Shown here: positions 36,500 to 45,524 of the stretch, piece by piece
Position numbering within the stretch: the stretch's first letter is position 1
Layout of the letters: every line of letters starts with the position of its first letter
Assembly: GCA_000720995.1 (NCBI GenBank)
Contig: JOEL01000025.1
Span: forward strand, 21,637-85,636
Reading direction: 5' to 3'
DNA from: Streptomyces celluloflavus
Lineage (GTDB): Bacteria; Actinomycetota; Actinomycetes; Streptomycetales; Streptomycetaceae
Length of the DNA: 64,000 bases
The notes under the pieces: generated by a model
Database searches by the model: none
The model's input: only the letters and a program-made list of their open reading frames with translations
Told to the model about the DNA's origin: nothing
Made by a program: the position numbers and the translations under genes

Positions 36500-36523
36500 C
36501 CGCCCGGCCACCGGTCAACCGGA

Positions 36524-36543
36524 CGGCGCGGCCCGCCGCGCCG
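36524..36543. terminator. Hairpin between convergent csp and mqnD
   Basis: CGGCGCGGC and GCCGCGCCG are complementary 9-bp arms 2 bp apart, so in practice a 7-bp stem with a 6-nt loop. The position between convergent stops supports a terminator role. Confidence 0.4.
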
Positions 36544-36591
36544 GACGCCTGGTGGCCGAACTCACATTCCGTATCTCGCAGATCTCACAGC

Positions 36592-37443
36592 TCAGACGAA
36601 GTTCAGCGCATCGCGGCCGAGGGGCGGTACGAGCCCCTCGGCCGCGGCGCGGGTGAGCAGCCCGCGCACCGCGGCGTAGCCGTCCTCGCCGAGGTCGGCG
36701 GTGAACTCGTTGACGTACAGCCCGATGTGCTGGTCGGCGACGGCCGGATCCATCTCTTGGGCGTGCGCCAGCACATACGGCCGGGAGACCTCGGGGTCGT
36801 CCCAGGCCAGCTGCACGGAGGCGCGGATGGCCGCGGCGAGCGCGTGCAGCATCGGCTCGCCCAGCGACCGCTTGGCGATGATCGCGCCGAGCGGGATCGG
36901 CAGCCCGGTGGTGTCCTCCCAGTGCTCGCCCATATCGGCGAGGCAGGCCAGCCCGTAGTCCCGGTAGGTGAAGCGCGCCTCGTGGATGACCAGGCCCGCG
37001 TCCACCTTGCCGTCCCGCACGGCCGGCATGATCTCGTGGAACGGCAGCACGACGATCTCGCCGACGCCGCCCGGCACCTCCGTGGCCGCCCAGAGCCGGA
37101 ACAGCAGATACGCGGTGGACCGCTCACTGGGCACCGCCACCGTCCGGCCCGTCAGATCCGCGGCCGTACCGCCCTCCCGGGTCAGCACCAGCGGACCGCA
37201 GCCGCGCCCCAGCGCCCCGCCGCACGGCAGCAGCGTGTACTCCTCCAGCACCCACGGCAGCACCGCGTACGACACCTTCAGCACATCGAACTCACCGCGC
37301 TCGGCCATGCCGTTGGTGATGTCGATATCGGCGAAGGTGACGTCCAGCTCCGGCGCGCCCGGGACGCGGCCGTGCGCCATGGCGTCGAAGACGAAGGTGT
37401 CGTTCGGGCACGGCGAGTACGCGATGTTCAGCGGCCGGGTCAC
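36592..37443 (-). CDS. mqnD: 1,4-dihydroxy-6-naphthoate synthase (futalosine menaquinone pathway)
   Basis: A 283-residue MqnD. It converts cyclic dehypoxanthine futalosine to 1,4-dihydroxy-6-naphthoate. Family motifs are IAYSPCPNDTFVFDAMAHG near the N terminus, DITNGMAERGEFDVLKVSYAVLPWV, and VIHEARFTYRDYGL. The GTG at 37443 overlaps the mqnB stop (GTGA) with GAGGAGGA upstream, so mqnB-mqnD form a coupled pair. Other pathway genes are not in this window. Confidence 0.95.
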   Translation of the reverse strand: MTRPLNIAYSPCPNDTFVFDAMAHGRVPGAPELDVTFADIDITNGMAERGEFDVLKVSYAVLPWVLEEYTLLPCGGALGRGCGPLVLTREGGTAADLTGRTVAVPSERSTAYLLFRLWAATEVPGGVGEIVVLPFHEIMPAVRDGKVDAGLVIHEARFTYRDYGLACLADMGEHWEDTTGLPIPLGAIIAKRSLGEPMLHALAAAIRASVQLAWDDPEVSRPYVLAHAQEMDPAVADQHIGLYVNEFTADLGEDGYAAVRGLLTRAAAEGLVPPLGRDALNFV

Positions 37444-38231
37444 GGGGTCCTCCTCGCGGACGGTGCCGGTTGCGGAGCCGGTGCGGCCCCAAGGGAAGTG
37501 GTGGCGCGCAGCGCGCCGGGCAGTGCGCCGAAGACGGCGGTCAGGGCGGTGAGCGCGGGGCCGATCCGCCAGGCGGCGCGGTCCCGGGGGCCGACGGCGT
37601 TGGAGACCGTACGGATCTCCAGCACCGGCACGCCGTGCGCGGCGGCCGCCTCGGCGACCCCGAACCCCTCCATCGCCTCGGCCAGCGCACCGGGGTGACG
37701 GGCCGCCAGCTGGGCGGCCCGCCCGGCGCTGCCGGTGACCGTCGAGACGGTCAGGACCGGGCCGGCCTGGGCACCGGCCGCCGCGGCGACGGCCCGGACG
37801 AGCGCGGGATCGGGGTGGTGCGCCACGGTCCCGAAGCCGAGTTCGGTGACCGGGGTGAATCCTTCGGGGGTCTCGGCGCCCAGGTCGGCGGCGACGATCG
37901 CGTCCGCGACGACCACGGAGCCCAGCGGCGCGCCGGGGGCGAAACCGCCGCCGATACCGGCCGAGACGACCAGGTCGCAGGGTTCGCCGGTGAGCGCGGC
38001 GGCGGTCAGCGCGGTCGCCGTGGCGGCGGCCGCGGCGGCCGGGCCGACACCGGCCGCGAGCGCGTCGAGCGCCACCGGGGCCGGGCCGGGGGAGTGGTCC
38101 ACGGGCGGGACGGGGCGGTGCAGGGCGTATCCGCCGGGCAGCCGCTCGGCGGTGTACGGCCCCGCGGCGGCGCACACCGCGTCCCGCTCGGCGGCCACCG
38201 CCGTGACCACGAGGACGCGCAGTGGCCGCAT
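37440..38231 (-). CDS. mqnB: Futalosine hydrolase
   Basis: A 263-residue nucleosidase of the MTAN/PNP fold. It removes hypoxanthine from futalosine in the alternative menaquinone pathway. Seen are VLVVTAVAAERDAVCAA at the N terminus, LVVSAGIGGGFAPGAPLGSVVVAD, and AEAMEGFGVAEAAAAHGVPVLEIRTVSNAVGPRD, with the catalytic Glu/Asp environment in MEG and SNAVGPRD. It is directly coupled to mqnD. The last 30 residues are a Pro/Ala tail. Confidence 0.94.
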   Translation of the reverse strand: MRPLRVLVVTAVAAERDAVCAAAGPYTAERLPGGYALHRPVPPVDHSPGPAPVALDALAAGVGPAAAAAATATALTAAALTGEPCDLVVSAGIGGGFAPGAPLGSVVVADAIVAADLGAETPEGFTPVTELGFGTVAHHPDPALVRAVAAAAGAQAGPVLTVSTVTGSAGRAAQLAARHPGALAEAMEGFGVAEAAAAHGVPVLEIRTVSNAVGPRDRAAWRIGPALTALTAVFGALPGALRATTSLGAAPAPQPAPSARRTP

Positions 38232-38280
38232 CAGACGGCCCGCCCGGCGCCCGGCCGCGCCCCGGTCCCGGTCAGAGGGA

Positions 38281-38784
38281 TCAGTCCTTCTGCTTCAGCG
38301 TGAAGTGCCACATGGTCGTGGGGCCCTCGCCCGCGCCCATCTCGGCGACCTGGAGGGTGATCTCCTTGACGTACGTGGTCTGGCCGGTCTGCGGGTCCTG
38401 CTTGGCGAAGAGGGTCTCCGCGTCGAAGCTGCGGTACGTCTCCTTGCTGGCCTCGCGCATGACGGGGCCGCCGCCGATGACGATCCAGCCGGACTTCGCG
38501 ACCGACGGATCCACGCCGACGCGGACCTTCTCACCGGGCCGCACGGTGATCGTCTCGCCGCCCTTCTTGGTGACACAGGTCTCGATGGTCTTCTTGTCGA
38601 GGACCTTGCCGTCACCGTCGCAGCCGGGGGTGGCCTCGGCCGTCACCGTCGTGGTGCCGGCCGTCACGGTGGCGAGCGCGGTCGGCTTCTCACAGGCGGA
38701 GAGGGTGATGAGGCCCAGGGAAACGGCACCGATGGCGGCAGCGGCGCGGCGGCCCTTGCCCCAGGAGATCAACGCAGCGGTCAT
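38281..38784 (-). CDS. DUF2771 family lipoprotein
   Basis: A 167-residue predicted lipoprotein: basic N terminus (WGKGRR), hydrophobic stretch and lipobox LSAC at about 28-31. The mature part includes CDGDGKVLDKKTIETC, a likely disulphide loop, and WIVIGGGPVMREASKETYRSF, as in the DUF2771 family of actinobacteria. Function unknown. It precedes mqnB in the same direction (49 bp gap) but has its own likely promoter. Confidence 0.87.
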   Translation of the reverse strand: MTAALISWGKGRRAAAAIGAVSLGLITLSACEKPTALATVTAGTTTVTAEATPGCDGDGKVLDKKTIETCVTKKGGETITVRPGEKVRVGVDPSVAKSGWIVIGGGPVMREASKETYRSFDAETLFAKQDPQTGQTTYVKEITLQVAEMGAGEGPTTMWHFTLKQKD

Positions 38785-38852
38785 ACGGGCAGGCTATCGG
38801 GCGCCCCGGCCCGCGCCACGCCCGGGTACGGCGTGCCGCGCCGCACCCCGGC

Positions 38853-40277
38853 TCACACCACCCGCGGAGCCTGTCTGCCGCCCCGCCGCGCCACGTCCAG
38901 CAGCCCCCGGACCGCCGCGATCGTGCCGACCGCCACCAGGCACGCGGCCACCGCCATGCCCAGCATGCCGATCAGCGGCAGCGCGATCCCGATGGCGCCG
39001 CCGATCACCCACGACATCTGCAGCACCGTCTCGGACCGGGCGAACGCGGAGGTACGGACCTCCTCCGGCACATCGCGCTGAATCATCGCGTCCAGCGACA
39101 GCTTCGCCAGCGCCTGGCAGAGGCCGGCGGCGGCCGCCGCGGCCGTCACCACGATGATCGCCAGCACGTTGTAGAAGACCGCCGCGAGCACCGTCGCGCA
39201 GAGCGCCAGCCCCAGCATCGCCGCGATGATCGTCTCCGGGCCGCGCGCCTTCAGCCACGCGCCGACCGCCGTACCCAGCGCGTTGCCGCCGCCGGCGGCG
39301 ACCGCGACCAGCCCGAGCGAGGTGGCCGGGCCGAGACCGCCCAGCGGGTGCTCGCGCAGCATGAAGGCCAGGAAGAAGGTCAGGAAACCGGAGAGCGACC
39401 GCAGCGCGGCATTGGCCTGGAGACCGTGCAGCACCGACGGGCCGACCGTCCGCAGCCCCGGCCGCCGCGGGCCGGCCGTCGCCCCGCCGTCCCGGGACGT
39501 CAGCCGGGCCCGGCGCTCGCCCTTGGCCGAGTCGACCTTGTGCGGCAGCGAGAACGACAGGAACGTACCGAGCGTGAACACCACGAACGCGCCGTACAGC
39601 GGCCAGCTCGGCCCGATCAGATGCAGCCCGGCACCCACCGGCGCCGCCGCGCCGGTCGCCAGCAGCCCGGCGAGCGTCACCCGCGAATTGGCCTTCACCA
39701 GCGAGATCCGCGGCGGCAGCAGCCGGGGCACCACCGCGCTGCGGACCACGCCGTACGCCTTCGACGCCACCAGCACGCCCAGCGCCGCCGGATAGAGCTC
39801 CAGACCGCCGCCCGCGACCGCGCCGGACATCATCAGCGCCAGCAGCGCCCGCGCCAGCATCGCGCAGCCCATCGCCGCCCGCCGGCCGTGCGGCACCCGG
39901 TCGAGCAGCGGCCCGATGATGGGCGCGAGCAGGGCGAACGGTGCCAGCGTCACCGCCAGATAGAGCGCCACCCGGCCCCGCGCCTGGTCCGTCGGCACCG
40001 AGAAGAACACCGTCGAGGCCAGCGCGATCGTGATCATCATGTCGCCCGCGGAGTTCACCGCGTGCAGCTCGATCAGCTTGCCCAGGCCCGACTCGCCCGC
40101 GCCCTGCGCATGGGTCGCGCGCCGTACGCCGCGGCCCGCGCGGGTGAACGGCCAGCGCAGCGCACGTCCGGCCGCCCGGCCCGCCCGGCGGACCCGATTG
40201 CCTGCATCCCCGCCTCCGGTCGAGGCACGCGACACCCTCGGGGTCTTCCGCACCTTCGACGCCTTCGCGGCAGCCAC
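38853..40277 (-). CDS. MFS transporter
   Basis: A 474-residue protein with about 12 helices after a basic 65-residue cytoplasmic head. The loop between helices 2 and 3 is GPLLDRVPHGRRAAM, a version of the MFS motif A. The substrate is unknown; this gene, DUF3027 and DUF2771 lie together in many Streptomyces. The GTG at 40277 is chosen because AAAKASKVRKTPRVSR begins the conserved basic head; the ribosome site is weak. The upstream frame remains open for hundreds of codons but is antisense to DUF3027. Confidence 0.86.
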   Translation of the reverse strand: MAAAKASKVRKTPRVSRASTGGGDAGNRVRRAGRAAGRALRWPFTRAGRGVRRATHAQGAGESGLGKLIELHAVNSAGDMMITIALASTVFFSVPTDQARGRVALYLAVTLAPFALLAPIIGPLLDRVPHGRRAAMGCAMLARALLALMMSGAVAGGGLELYPAALGVLVASKAYGVVRSAVVPRLLPPRISLVKANSRVTLAGLLATGAAAPVGAGLHLIGPSWPLYGAFVVFTLGTFLSFSLPHKVDSAKGERRARLTSRDGGATAGPRRPGLRTVGPSVLHGLQANAALRSLSGFLTFFLAFMLREHPLGGLGPATSLGLVAVAAGGGNALGTAVGAWLKARGPETIIAAMLGLALCATVLAAVFYNVLAIIVVTAAAAAAGLCQALAKLSLDAMIQRDVPEEVRTSAFARSETVLQMSWVIGGAIGIALPLIGMLGMAVAACLVAVGTIAAVRGLLDVARRGGRQAPRVV

Positions 40278-40631
40278 CCCGCCATAGTGCCCCAACTCGC
40301 CCAGGAGAGGGCGGTTTCTCCGGCGCCGCGCGCGGAGCACACCGGGCCGCGACGGCGGGCGGCGACTTTTGCCGCTCCCGCCGAGGGGCCGTCCGCTAAG
40401 GAAGGGGTAGCGTGTGTAGCGCGCCACCGGCGGTCTTTTTGGCCGCGCGCCTTTACGCGATCCCGCAGAATGGGTCGTAAGAGGTGCGCTCGACCGAAAC
40501 GACCGGGCGCGGACGTCGACGCGGTCCCCTGGTCCGCTCCGCCCGCCCCGGCCCCGCCGGTCGTCCGGACAGGACAGGACAGCTCCGGCTGGCGCACTCG
40601 TGAGACGGCGTGGAAGAGAGAATCGATTCTT
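40278..40631. other. Divergent promoter region, no gene seen
   Basis: A 354-bp gap between the leftward MFS gene and rightward DUF3027. No coding bias, repeat or strong hairpin is evident. GGAAGAGAG near 40613 may serve the DUF3027 start. Confidence 0.4.
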
Positions 40632-41555
40632 GTGAGTGCTGCGATGCGAAGCCGTACCCCCGACCGCCTGTGCGCCGAGGCGGTCGACCTTGCCCGAGCG
40701 GCGGCGGAGGAGACCGCCCTGCCGGGGATGGTCGGCGAGTACATCGATGCCGTCGCCGACGGAGACCGCGTCGTCACGCATCTCTTCGCCTGCAACGAAC
40801 CCGGCTACCGGGGCTGGCGCTGGGCCGTGACGGTGGCACGCGCCTCCCGCGCCAAGCTCGTCACCCTTGACGAGACGGTCCTGCTGCCGGGCCCCGACGC
40901 GCTGCTGGCCCCCGAATGGGTGCCCTGGAGCGAACGGCTGCGCCCCGGTGACCTGGGCCCCGGCGATCTGCTGCCCACCGAGGCCGAGGATCTGCGGCTG
41001 GAGCCCGGCTACTCCGGCGAGGACGTCCCGCCGCCGAACTCCGTCGTCTCGGAGAGCATCGCCGAGGTGGCCGACGTCGCGGACGTCGAGGACGCGGAGG
41101 TCGTCCCGGGCTCGCCCGCCGTCCAGCCCGCCCCCGAGCGGGGCGGTATCGCGGCGGTCGCCGAGGAGCTCGGTATGCGCCGCGCCCGGGTCCTGTCGCG
41201 CTACGGCCTGCACATCGCCGCGGACCGCTGGGAAGAGGCGTACGGCGCCAAGACCCCGATGGCTCAGGCGGCTCCCGCCACCTGTATGACCTGCGGTTTC
41301 CTCGCTCCGCTCGGCGGCTCCCTGCGCCAGGCGTTCGGCGTCTGTGCGAACGAGTTCGCCCCGGCGGACGGCCGGGTCGTCTCCCTGGACTACGGCTGCG
41401 GCGGGCACTCGGAGGCCGCCGTCATGCCGAAGCCGCCGCGGCGGGCCGCGCCGGTGGTGGACGAGACGGTGGTCGACGCGCTGTCGCTGCGGCCGGAGCG
41501 GGATGGTGGGTCGGTGGAGGAGTCGGGGCCGGCCGAGGAGCTCGGCCACAGCTAG
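40632..41555 (+). CDS. DUF3027 domain protein
   Basis: A 307-residue actinobacterial protein of the DUF3027 family (PF11228). The N-terminal part has DRLCAEAVDLARAAAEETA and HLFACNEPGYRGWRWAVTVARA. A later CMTCGF segment, VCANEFAPADGRVVSLDYGCGGHSE supplies four conserved cysteines and a histidine, probably a zinc site. A Glu/Asp/Val-rich linker separates the halves. Function unknown. The GTG at 40632 is used; an ATG at 40644 is possible. Tandem repeats start right after its stop codon. Confidence 0.88.
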   Translation: MSAAMRSRTPDRLCAEAVDLARAAAEETALPGMVGEYIDAVADGDRVVTHLFACNEPGYRGWRWAVTVARASRAKLVTLDETVLLPGPDALLAPEWVPWSERLRPGDLGPGDLLPTEAEDLRLEPGYSGEDVPPPNSVVSESIAEVADVADVEDAEVVPGSPAVQPAPERGGIAAVAEELGMRRARVLSRYGLHIAADRWEEAYGAKTPMAQAAPATCMTCGFLAPLGGSLRQAFGVCANEFAPADGRVVSLDYGCGGHSEAAVMPKPPRRAAPVVDETVVDALSLRPERDGGSVEESGPAEELGHS

Positions 41556-41618
41556 TCGCGGGCCCAGCTGGTCGCGGGCCCAGCTGGTCGCGGGCCAGCT
41601 GGTCGCGGGCCCAGCTGG
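41556..41618. repeat. 16-bp tandem repeat, four copies
   Basis: Four head-to-tail copies of TCGCGGGCCCAGCTGG begin at the first base after the DUF3027 stop. The third copy lacks one C. A fifth, partial copy follows. Confidence 0.85.
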
Positions 41619-41640
41619 TCGCTGGGGGACTCTTCCCACG

Positions 41641-41870
41641 TTTTCGGGTGATCCGCCGTGGTGTGCGGTGGGCGAGGGCCGCCTGTGTTTTCGGGTGAGC
41701 CGCCGTGCCTTTGCGCTGCGCGGGGTGTCGCCTGTGTTTTCGGGTGATCTGTCGGTGATCCGTCGTGCCCTGGCGGGTGTGTGAGGGTGCGCCACGTTGT
41801 CGGGTGGCCCGTCGTGCCTGGTTTTCCGCCTGGGGTGCGGGCCGCGTTTTCGGGTGGCGCCGCCGTGCCT
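41641..41870. repeat. About 50-bp degenerate tandem repeat, five copies
   Basis: TTTTCGGGTGATCCGCCGTG-like cores begin at 41641, 41688, 41737, 41797 and 41847, at intervals of 47-60 bp. The spacers are GC-rich and also partly alike (CCGCCTG). No frame through them is convincing, so the array is non-coding. Confidence 0.65.
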
Positions 41871-41934
41871 GGATTTCCGCCTGCGGCGGGAGGGGTGGGG
41901 CCGGCGGCGGGGGCCAGGTGTGCGTCGTGGTGCC

Positions 41935-42009
41935 GGGGGTGGGCCGGTGGGGTCTGTGTGGGGACGTAAAGCGAAGCAGTCCCCACACAGACCCCACCGG
42001 CCCACCCCC
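41935..42009. terminator. 31-bp perfect palindrome with GCGAAGC loop
   Basis: Left arm 41935-41965 and right arm 41979-42009 are perfectly complementary over 31 bp, around a 13-nt loop GTAAAGCGAAGCA. GCGAAGC itself folds as an unusually stable mini-hairpin in single-stranded DNA. It lies between a repeat array and the sacsin-like gene. A bidirectional terminator or protein-binding structure is likely; the exceptional arm length makes plain termination less certain. Confidence 0.7.
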
Positions 42010-42194
42010 TTCCGGTCGGTTGGCGGCCTCCGCCCGGGTGGGGGTGGCGGAGAGAAGCGGGTGGGGTGGCGGGGAAAAGTGGGTGTGGGGGTGGGAAAAG
42101 AGTCACCGGTGTGGTCACGGGGTGGTGCTCGGCGGTGTGCGGGGGCGTGGGGCGATACGGTCGGGGACCGATCGAGTCAAGGGAGATCCACACA

Positions 42195-45100
42195 GTGACC
42201 GGTACGTCGATGGTGCGAGGCGCGGCCGAAGGGGCGGACCCGTTCGGGACGGGGCGACTGCGGCGTGGCGTGCTGGATGCCTGGGCCACCTCGCCGGCCC
42301 GGTTCCGGGAGGACGCCAACGCCGAGGAGGATCTCGCGCTCGGCGGCTACCGGGATCGGCTCGCGGTGGAGCTGGCGCAGAACGCGGCGGACGCGGCGGC
42401 CCGCGCCGGAGTTCCCGGCCGCCTGCGGCTGACCCTGCATCCCGCCGACGGGACCGAGCCCGCCGTCCTCGTGGCGTCCAACACCGGCGCCCCGCTGGAC
42501 GCCACCGGCGTCGAGTCGCTGTCGACGCTGCGCGCCTCCGCGAAGCGGGAGAGCAGCGCGGCGGCCGGTGCGGTCGGCCGGTTCGGGGTCGGGTTCGCCG
42601 CGGTGCTGGCCGTCAGCGACGAACCGGCCCTGGTGGGACGTACCGGCGGCGTCCGCTGGTCGCTCGCCGAGGCCCGCACGCTGGCGAAGGAGGTGGCCGC
42701 GCACAGCCCCGGTCTCGGTGGCGAACTGCGCCGCCGAGACGAGCACGTACCGCTGCTGCGGCTGCCGTTGCCCGCGGAGGGCGGCGCGCCCGAGGGGTAC
42801 GACACCGCCGTGGTGCTGCCGCTGCGGGACGGTGCGGCGCAGGATCTCGTCGAGCGGCTGCTGGCCGGGATCGACGCGGCGCTGCTGCTGACGCTGCCGG
42901 GGCTGGCCGAGGTGGTCGTCGAGACGCCGGAGGGCGTACGGGAGTTGAGGCGGCGTCGGGACGGCGAGTACGTCCTGATCGAGGACAGTGAGCGGGGCGC
43001 CACCCGCTGGCGGGTGGCCGGGGCGGGCGGGCCGCTGGCGGCGGAGCTGCTCGCCGACCGGCCGGTCGAGGAGCGGCTGCGGCCGGTCTGGTCGGTGACC
43101 TGGGCGGTGCCGGTGGACGCCGAGGGCGCGCCGGTGCGGCCGGGGACGGCGCCGGTGGTGCACGCGCCGACACCGACGGACGAACCGCTGGGGCTGCCCG
43201 CGCTGTTGATCGCCTCGTTCCCGCTGGAGCCGACCCGGCGCCATGTGGCCCCCGGGCCGCTGACCGACTTCCTGGTGGCACGGGCGGCCGAGACGTACGC
43301 ATCGCTGCTGGGCGACTGGCAGCCGGTATCGACCGGCACGCTGGACCTGGTCCCGGGGCCGCTGGGCAAGGGCGGTCTCGACGGTGAGCTCCGCCGCCAG
43401 GTGCTGGAACTGCTGCCGCGGGTGCGCTTCCTGCCCAGCGCGGGCACACCGGACGAGGGCGGGGCGGGGGCGCCGGCCGGTGCCGAGTGGGACGGCGGCG
43501 AGGCCGACGCGGAGCGGTTCGTGCTGCGGCCGGTGGACGCCGAGGTGCTGGAGGGCGCGGGGGCGGCGACGGCCGGGGTGCTGGCCGAGCTGTTTCCGAG
43601 CCTGCTGCCGGCGGGGCTCGAACGGCGGCCCGAGCTGCGGGCGCTGGGGGTGGCCCGGGTGCCGCTCGGCGAGATGATCGACCGGCTGGCGGGCGTCGAG
43701 CGGCCGCCCGGCTGGTGGTGGCGGCTCTACGACGCGCTGGCCGGTACCGACCCGGACCGGCTGAGCGGACTGCCGGTGCCGCTGGCGGGCCCGTCCGGGC
43801 GGGGACCCGGCGGCGCGGCCGGGAGCGCGCGGACGACGATCGGGCCGCGCCAGGTGCTGCTGCCGCTGACCGGCGGCGCCGCGGACGAGGACGCGGCGGC
43901 GCGGCACCGCACCCTCGCCCGGCTCGGGCTGAAGGTCGCCCATCCGGACGCGGTGCACCCGCTGCTGGAGAAGCTCGGCGCCACCCCGGCCGCACCGCGC
44001 GCGGTGCTGTCGACCCCGCAGGTCCGGGCGGCCGTGGCGAACTCCCTGGACGCGGACGAGGACGCGTACGACGTCTTCGCCGACGAGATGGCCGCGGGCG
44101 GGCCGGGGGCGCCGCTGGATGCGGACGCGTTGGCGGAGACGGTGCTCGCGCTGGTCCGGGACGCGAATCTGGCACCGGGGGACGAGCCGTGGCTCGGCGC
44201 CCTCGCGCTGCCGGACGAGGACGGTGAGCTGGCCCCGGCGGGCGAACTGGTCTTCCCGGGGAGCGACTTCGAGGCGGTCATCCGTGCGGGTGAACTCGCG
44301 GCGTGTGACGCCGAGTTGGCGGAGCGGTGGGGTGAACAGCCGCTGACGGCCGTCGGTGTGCAGGCCGCCTTCGCGCTGGTGCGGGCCACCGACGTGGTGC
44401 TCGACCCGGACGAGCTGGAGCCACGGGAGGGGGACTTCGCCGAACCGGACGACGCCGGACTGCTGGACGCGGTGGACGTGTGGTGCGAGGACCTCCTCGA
44501 CGCGCTGCCGGACACCCCGGTGCCGCCGGTGGTGACCGAGCTGGTGGCGGTGCGCGATCTGGACCTGGTCGACGACGACGCCTGGCCGCGGGTGCTCGCG
44601 ATGCTCGCGCAGCCCCCGCTGCGCGATGCGCTGACCGCGCCGGTGCGGGTGCTGCTGCCGGACGGCACCACCGAGTCCGTACGGCCGTACACCGCCTGGT
44701 GGCTGCGCGGGCACCCGGTGCTGGACGGGCGGCGGCCCGCGGGGCTGCGGTCGGCCGGCGGCGATCCGCTGCTGGCCGGTCTCTACGAGTCCGCGGACGC
44801 CGGTGAGGTCGATGCGCAGGTGCTGCGCGCGCTCGGCGTGCGGACCTCGGTCGCGGCGCTGCTGGCGGAGCCGGGCGGTGCGGCGGAGCTGCTGGGGCGG
44901 CTGGCCGATCCGGAGCTGCCGGTACACACCCAGCAACTGCACGCGCTCTACGGCGAGTTGGCGGAGCTGGACCCCGACGAGGTGACGCTGCCCGACGCAT
45001 TGCGGGTCGTGGTGGACGGCGCGGTCCGGGTGGTGGACGCGGCGGACGCGGTGGTCGCCGACGCACCGGATCTGATGCCGCTGGCGGCGCGGACACCGCT

Positions 45101-45473
45101 GCTGCCGGTGCGGCCGGCGCGGGCCGCGGAGCTGGCGGAGCTGCTCCAAGTGCGGCGGCTGAGCGAGACCGTCGGTGCCGAGGTGCGCTCCACGGGCGTC
45201 CGGCACGAGGTGCCGCAGGCGGTGCGGACGCTGCTCGGCGCCGGTACGCCGGACGCGTACGTGGAGCACGAGGAACTGCTCGTCGGCGCGGACGAGGCCG
45301 AGCTGGACTGGCGGTGGACGCCGGACGGCACCCTGCACGCCGCGACGCTGGAGGGGGTCGCGGCGGGGCTGGCCTGGGCGGCGGGGCAGTGGCCGCGCCG
45401 GTTCGAGGTCGCGGCGCTGCTGGCGGAGCCGGACCGCGGTGACGAGCTGGCGCGGGCGCGCTGGTTCGACTGA
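42195..45473 (+). CDS. Sacsin-like protein with N-terminal Hsp90-type ATPase domain
   Basis: A very large protein of 1092 residues. Residues 25-200 form a GHKL/Bergerat ATP-binding fold as in the sacsin N-terminal domain: E59-L-A-Q-N63-A-A-D (N box), VASNTGAPLDATGVESLSTL (G1) and GRFGVGF at 128-134 (G2). The remaining 850 residues are Ala/Leu/Asp/Glu-rich repeats of helical segments with no named domain. Such proteins are thought to be chaperone-like. The GTG at 42195 has GGGAG 9 bases upstream; an ATG at 42210 is possible. It is flanked by strong hairpins, so is a single-gene unit. Confidence 0.85.
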   Translation: MTGTSMVRGAAEGADPFGTGRLRRGVLDAWATSPARFREDANAEEDLALGGYRDRLAVELAQNAADAAARAGVPGRLRLTLHPADGTEPAVLVASNTGAPLDATGVESLSTLRASAKRESSAAAGAVGRFGVGFAAVLAVSDEPALVGRTGGVRWSLAEARTLAKEVAAHSPGLGGELRRRDEHVPLLRLPLPAEGGAPEGYDTAVVLPLRDGAAQDLVERLLAGIDAALLLTLPGLAEVVVETPEGVRELRRRRDGEYVLIEDSERGATRWRVAGAGGPLAAELLADRPVEERLRPVWSVTWAVPVDAEGAPVRPGTAPVVHAPTPTDEPLGLPALLIASFPLEPTRRHVAPGPLTDFLVARAAETYASLLGDWQPVSTGTLDLVPGPLGKGGLDGELRRQVLELLPRVRFLPSAGTPDEGGAGAPAGAEWDGGEADAERFVLRPVDAEVLEGAGAATAGVLAELFPSLLPAGLERRPELRALGVARVPLGEMIDRLAGVERPPGWWWRLYDALAGTDPDRLSGLPVPLAGPSGRGPGGAAGSARTTIGPRQVLLPLTGGAADEDAAARHRTLARLGLKVAHPDAVHPLLEKLGATPAAPRAVLSTPQVRAAVANSLDADEDAYDVFADEMAAGGPGAPLDADALAETVLALVRDANLAPGDEPWLGALALPDEDGELAPAGELVFPGSDFEAVIRAGELAACDAELAERWGEQPLTAVGVQAAFALVRATDVVLDPDELEPREGDFAEPDDAGLLDAVDVWCEDLLDALPDTPVPPVVTELVAVRDLDLVDDDAWPRVLAMLAQPPLRDALTAPVRVLLPDGTTESVRPYTAWWLRGHPVLDGRRPAGLRSAGGDPLLAGLYESADAGEVDAQVLRALGVRTSVAALLAEPGGAAELLGRLADPELPVHTQQLHALYGELAELDPDEVTLPDALRVVVDGAVRVVDAADAVVADAPDLMPLAARTPLLPVRPARAAELAELLQVRRLSETVGAEVRSTGVRHEVPQAVRTLLGAGTPDAYVEHEELLVGADEAELDWRWTPDGTLHAATLEGVAAGLAWAAGQWPRRFEVAALLAEPDRGDELARARWFD

Positions 45474-45486
45474 CGGCCCGGCGGAG

Positions 45487-45520
45487 CCGTCCGGCCCGGC
45501 GCAGCGGCCGGGCCGGACGG
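45487..45520. terminator. Bidirectional terminator hairpin
   Basis: CCGTCCGGCCCGGC pairs perfectly over 14 bp with GCCGGGCCGGACGG across a 6-nt loop. It lies 13 bp after the sacsin-like stop and 4 bp before the stop of the convergent small membrane gene. Confidence 0.75.
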
Positions 45521-45524
45521 GCGG

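Noticed and set aside
41556-41618. CRISPR or attachment site
   Set aside because: Copies are head to tail without spacers and there is no integrase or tRNA nearby.
38853-42005. Extending the MFS frame upstream to about 1050 residues
   Set aside because: The extra 576 codons are antisense to DUF3027 and repeat DNA and encode no recognisable domain; the real start is near 40277.
42195-45473. Antisense frames of over 1000 codons
   Set aside because: They mirror the GC3 bias of the sacsin-like gene, which alone has an ATPase motif and a ribosome site.
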